A DNA stretch of 64,000 nucleotides from Fodinicola acaciae (GTDB lineage: Bacteria > Actinomycetota > Actinomycetes > Mycobacteriales > HKI-0501): the NCBI RefSeq assembly GCF_010993745.1, contig NZ_WOTN01000002.1, forward strand, positions 1,054,001 through 1,118,000. The letters run 5' to 3'. A program made the translations under genes and the position numbers. Below are positions 62,226 through 64,000 of this stretch, piece after piece (positions within the stretch are counted from its first letter, which is position 1; each line of letters opens with the position of its first letter). The notes under the pieces were generated by a model, which was not told where the DNA came from, searched no databases, and was given only the letters and a program-made list of their open reading frames with translations.

Positions 62226-63287
62226 ATGATCAGAAGGCTCGTTCGTGTCACCGGCCTGGTGCTGGCTCTGTTGCTGGTCCCGACCGCCGCCAATGCCAGC
62301 CTGGCCTGGGATCCCGGGTCGATCCGGCAGGTTTACCAGCCGACCGGCAACGGACCGCTGTTTTACGCGTACGCGCCGTCGGTGATCGAGACCGGCGACA
62401 GTTTGCGGTTCTGGACCTGCCACAACGCCGACTCCGGTGTCATCCGCGACCACGCTTTCTACACGCGGATCGATTCGGGCGCGATGGTGGCCGACCGATC
62501 CGTGCTCGCGGCCAGCGCCAGTGGCTGGGATTCCTTCCATGTCTGCGATCCGTCGGTGATCCGCGTCAACGCCGTCTACAACGGTGTCGCCTACCAGTAC
62601 GCGATGTTCTATCTCGGCAACGACGTGGACGCGAGCGAGCACAACCAGGTCGGCGTCGCGTACGCGACGTCGCTGGAAGGCCCGTGGGTCCGCTATCCGC
62701 GGCCAGTCATCAGTTTTACCGGCAGTGATCCGAAACAGTGGGGTGCCGGCCAGCCCAGTGCCACGACCATCGACCCGGCCGACGGCACCGCGCTGCTGTT
62801 TTGGACCGAAGGCTATGGATCCACCAAAACCTATCGAGCGAAGGTCGACCTCGACGGGCCGTCCGGGCCCGTCGTGGGGCCGCGACTGGAGCTGACGACG
62901 GACGGCCTGCGCGGCACCGACGGCAGCCAGGACTGGCTCAACAACGTCGATTTCGCGTACGACCCGACGCGTGACCGGTTCTACGCGGTGCGCGAGCAGC
63001 ATCCGTATCCGAGCGGAGATCCCAACTATATTGGCACAAACGTCGAGGTGGTCAGCATTTCCGGTGCCAGCGTGTGGAACGGCGGCGGCAGCTGGACCGC
63101 CGAGAACACCATCGGTCCGGCGCTGACCGGATTTGGCCGTAACCACAACGCCGGGCTGGTCCGCACCGAATACGGCACGCTGCCGGATCCCAGCCGCCTC
63201 GACGTCATGTTCACGACCGCCTGCGGCGACTGCGCGAATTCCCTCTGGCAATACAAACTGTCGCGGATTTCCGGCGCGCTGCGCTAA
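62226..63287 (+). CDS. Secreted beta-propeller (GH43/GH117-like) protein, 353 aa
   Basis: ATG at 62226 with GAGGAGG 4 bases upstream. Signal peptide MIRRLVRVTGLVLALLLVPT, AANA. The mature protein has repeated blades like five-bladed glycoside hydrolases: YAYAPSVIETGDSLRFWTCH, WDSFHVCDPSVIRVNAVYNG, YAMFYLGNDVDASEHNQVGV and AYATSLEGPWVRYP, then AGQPSATTIDPADGTALLFW. HVCDPSV and GQPSAT match the catalytic-blade positions of that fold, but which acids are catalytic is not certain. Two Cys pairs lie near the ends. It probably acts on plant or microbial polysaccharide. The divergent or convergent LacI regulator follows. Confidence 0.85.
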   Translation: MIRRLVRVTGLVLALLLVPTAANASLAWDPGSIRQVYQPTGNGPLFYAYAPSVIETGDSLRFWTCHNADSGVIRDHAFYTRIDSGAMVADRSVLAASASGWDSFHVCDPSVIRVNAVYNGVAYQYAMFYLGNDVDASEHNQVGVAYATSLEGPWVRYPRPVISFTGSDPKQWGAGQPSATTIDPADGTALLFWTEGYGSTKTYRAKVDLDGPSGPVVGPRLELTTDGLRGTDGSQDWLNNVDFAYDPTRDRFYAVREQHPYPSGDPNYIGTNVEVVSISGASVWNGGGSWTAENTIGPALTGFGRNHNAGLVRTEYGTLPDPSRLDVMFTTACGDCANSLWQYKLSRISGALR

Positions 63288-63293
63288 CACTCG

Positions 63294-64000
63294 TCACTGG
63301 CAGCCGCACGAGCCGCGTCGCACCAGCTCGTGCGGCACGACACGTTGCTTGGACTCCAGGTCCCCAGGTGGCGTCAGCAGCATGTCCAGTGCGGTGCCGG
63401 CGATCATCTCCACCGGCTGCCGGATCACCGTCAGCGGTGGCGCGGTGAACTCGGCGCCCTGGGTGCCGTCGAAGGAGATGAGCGCCAGGTCTTCCGGTAC
63501 GCGCAAGCCAAGTTGTGCGCATGCGCGCAGGACACCGATCGCCTGTACGTCGGAGCAGGCGAAAACCGCGGTCGGACGGTCCTTTGTGGACATCAGCTGC
63601 AGGGTTGCCTCCAGGCCGCCGAGCCGGCTGAACGGCGCCACCACCTGCAGCTGTTTTCGGTCTGCCGCACCGAGGTCGGTGAGCGCGTCGCGCCAGCCGG
63701 CCTGTCGCGCGTGTGAACCCGGCAGTTGCGGCGGACCGCCGATCAGCGCGACCCGGCGGTGGCCGTGCGAGCGCAGGTGGTCGACGGCGGCGCGTGCGCC
63801 GCGATAGTTGTCGATCACGACGGTCGCCACGTCGACGCCTTTTTCCGGCTGGTCGATCACCACCAGCGGGATCTTCGCCTCCCGCACGACCGAGAGCTCG
63901 GCGTATTTCCGTACGCTGATGACCAGCAGGCCATCGACCTGCCGGTCGATGAACGAGTCGAGCTGAGCCGCCTCGCGGTGTGGGTCGTTGCTGGAGTTTC
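63294..64000 (-). CDS. LacI-family transcriptional regulator, C-terminal part (5' end outside window)
   Basis: The frame is open to the window edge. It gives the periplasmic-binding-protein-like sensor domain: QLDSFIDRQVDGLLVISVRK, AKIPLVVIDQPEKGVDVATV, VIDNYRGARAAVDHLRSHGH, RRVALIGGPPQLPGSHARQA, TAVFACSDVQAIGVLRACAQ and VPEDLALISFDGTQGAEFTA. The end has ELVRRGSCGC. The N-terminal HTH lies outside. It is convergent with the beta-propeller gene (6 bp apart) and may respond to a sugar; its target operon is likely beyond the window. Confidence 0.94.
   Translation of the reverse strand, partial: NSSNDPHREAAQLDSFIDRQVDGLLVISVRKYAELSVVREAKIPLVVIDQPEKGVDVATVVIDNYRGARAAVDHLRSHGHRRVALIGGPPQLPGSHARQAGWRDALTDLGAADRKQLQVVAPFSRLGGLEATLQLMSTKDRPTAVFACSDVQAIGVLRACAQLGLRVPEDLALISFDGTQGAEFTAPPLTVIRQPVEMIAGTALDMLLTPPGDLESKQRVVPHELVRRGSCGCQ

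Overview
The window is high-GC DNA with GTG/TTG starts, GGAGG-type ribosome sites, ATGA-type gene overlaps and actinobacterial families (DUF222-HNH nuclease, IS1380 transposase, SHOCT protein, secreted SGNH hydrolase, type I-E CRISPR repeats of actinomycete type). It is most likely chromosomal sequence of a filamentous or related actinomycete; I cannot name the species. The first ~1.7 kb is visibly less GC-rich than the rest.

Region 1 (1-27.17 kb) is a defence island. It holds (a) a same-strand, ATGA-overlapping cluster: the C-terminal part of a large Eco57I/PglX-like DNA methyltransferase, a 2244-aa DEAD/DUF1998 helicase of the DruE/DISARM type, and a RelE/ParE-like domain fused to a UvrD helicase, followed by a PIN_8-type nuclease; (b) a second plus-strand cluster: a degenerate NERD-like protein, then a tightly overlapping trio of DUF4145-pseudokinase, UPF1/DNA2-like SF1 helicase and an unrecognised protein, which I consider the best candidate for an undescribed system; (c) a complete, convergent Wadjet operon jetABCD on the minus strand. 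The right end of the island is a 36-bp 3' fragment of a tmRNA (ssrA) gene followed directly by its strong terminator. This is what an element integrated at ssrA leaves, so I read 27.1 kb as the island's right attachment site.

Region 2 (27.2-33.3 kb) is a gene graveyard: an IS1380 transposase fragment, a small orphan, a decayed type I-E CRISPR remnant without cas genes, an N-truncated ECF41 (SigJ-type) sigma factor, and a frameshifted second ECF sigma factor lying just upstream of an intact PadR regulator/membrane protein pair.

Region 3 (33.3-51.6 kb) is typical actinomycete accessory chromosome: regulator-plus-efflux modules (MarR/MFS with a double palindromic operator, MerR/MFS, TetR/quinone oxidoreductase/MFS, FAD monooxygenase/MFS, LysR/MFS), an SHOCT protein, a methyltransferase, an alpha/beta hydrolase, a 178-bp MITE, and a secreted beta-helix protein. 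Several genes are broken.

Region 4 (51.6-64 kb) holds an HNH nuclease, a membrane-anchored molybdopterin oxidoreductase beside a fasciclin remnant, Sua5 (t6A synthesis), a P450 fragment beside a MITE copy and an intact IS1380 transposase, a DinB-family protein, a second pair of back-to-back gene remnants, a secreted SGNH hydrolase, a secreted beta-propeller protein and the C-terminal part of a LacI-type regulator that runs off the window.
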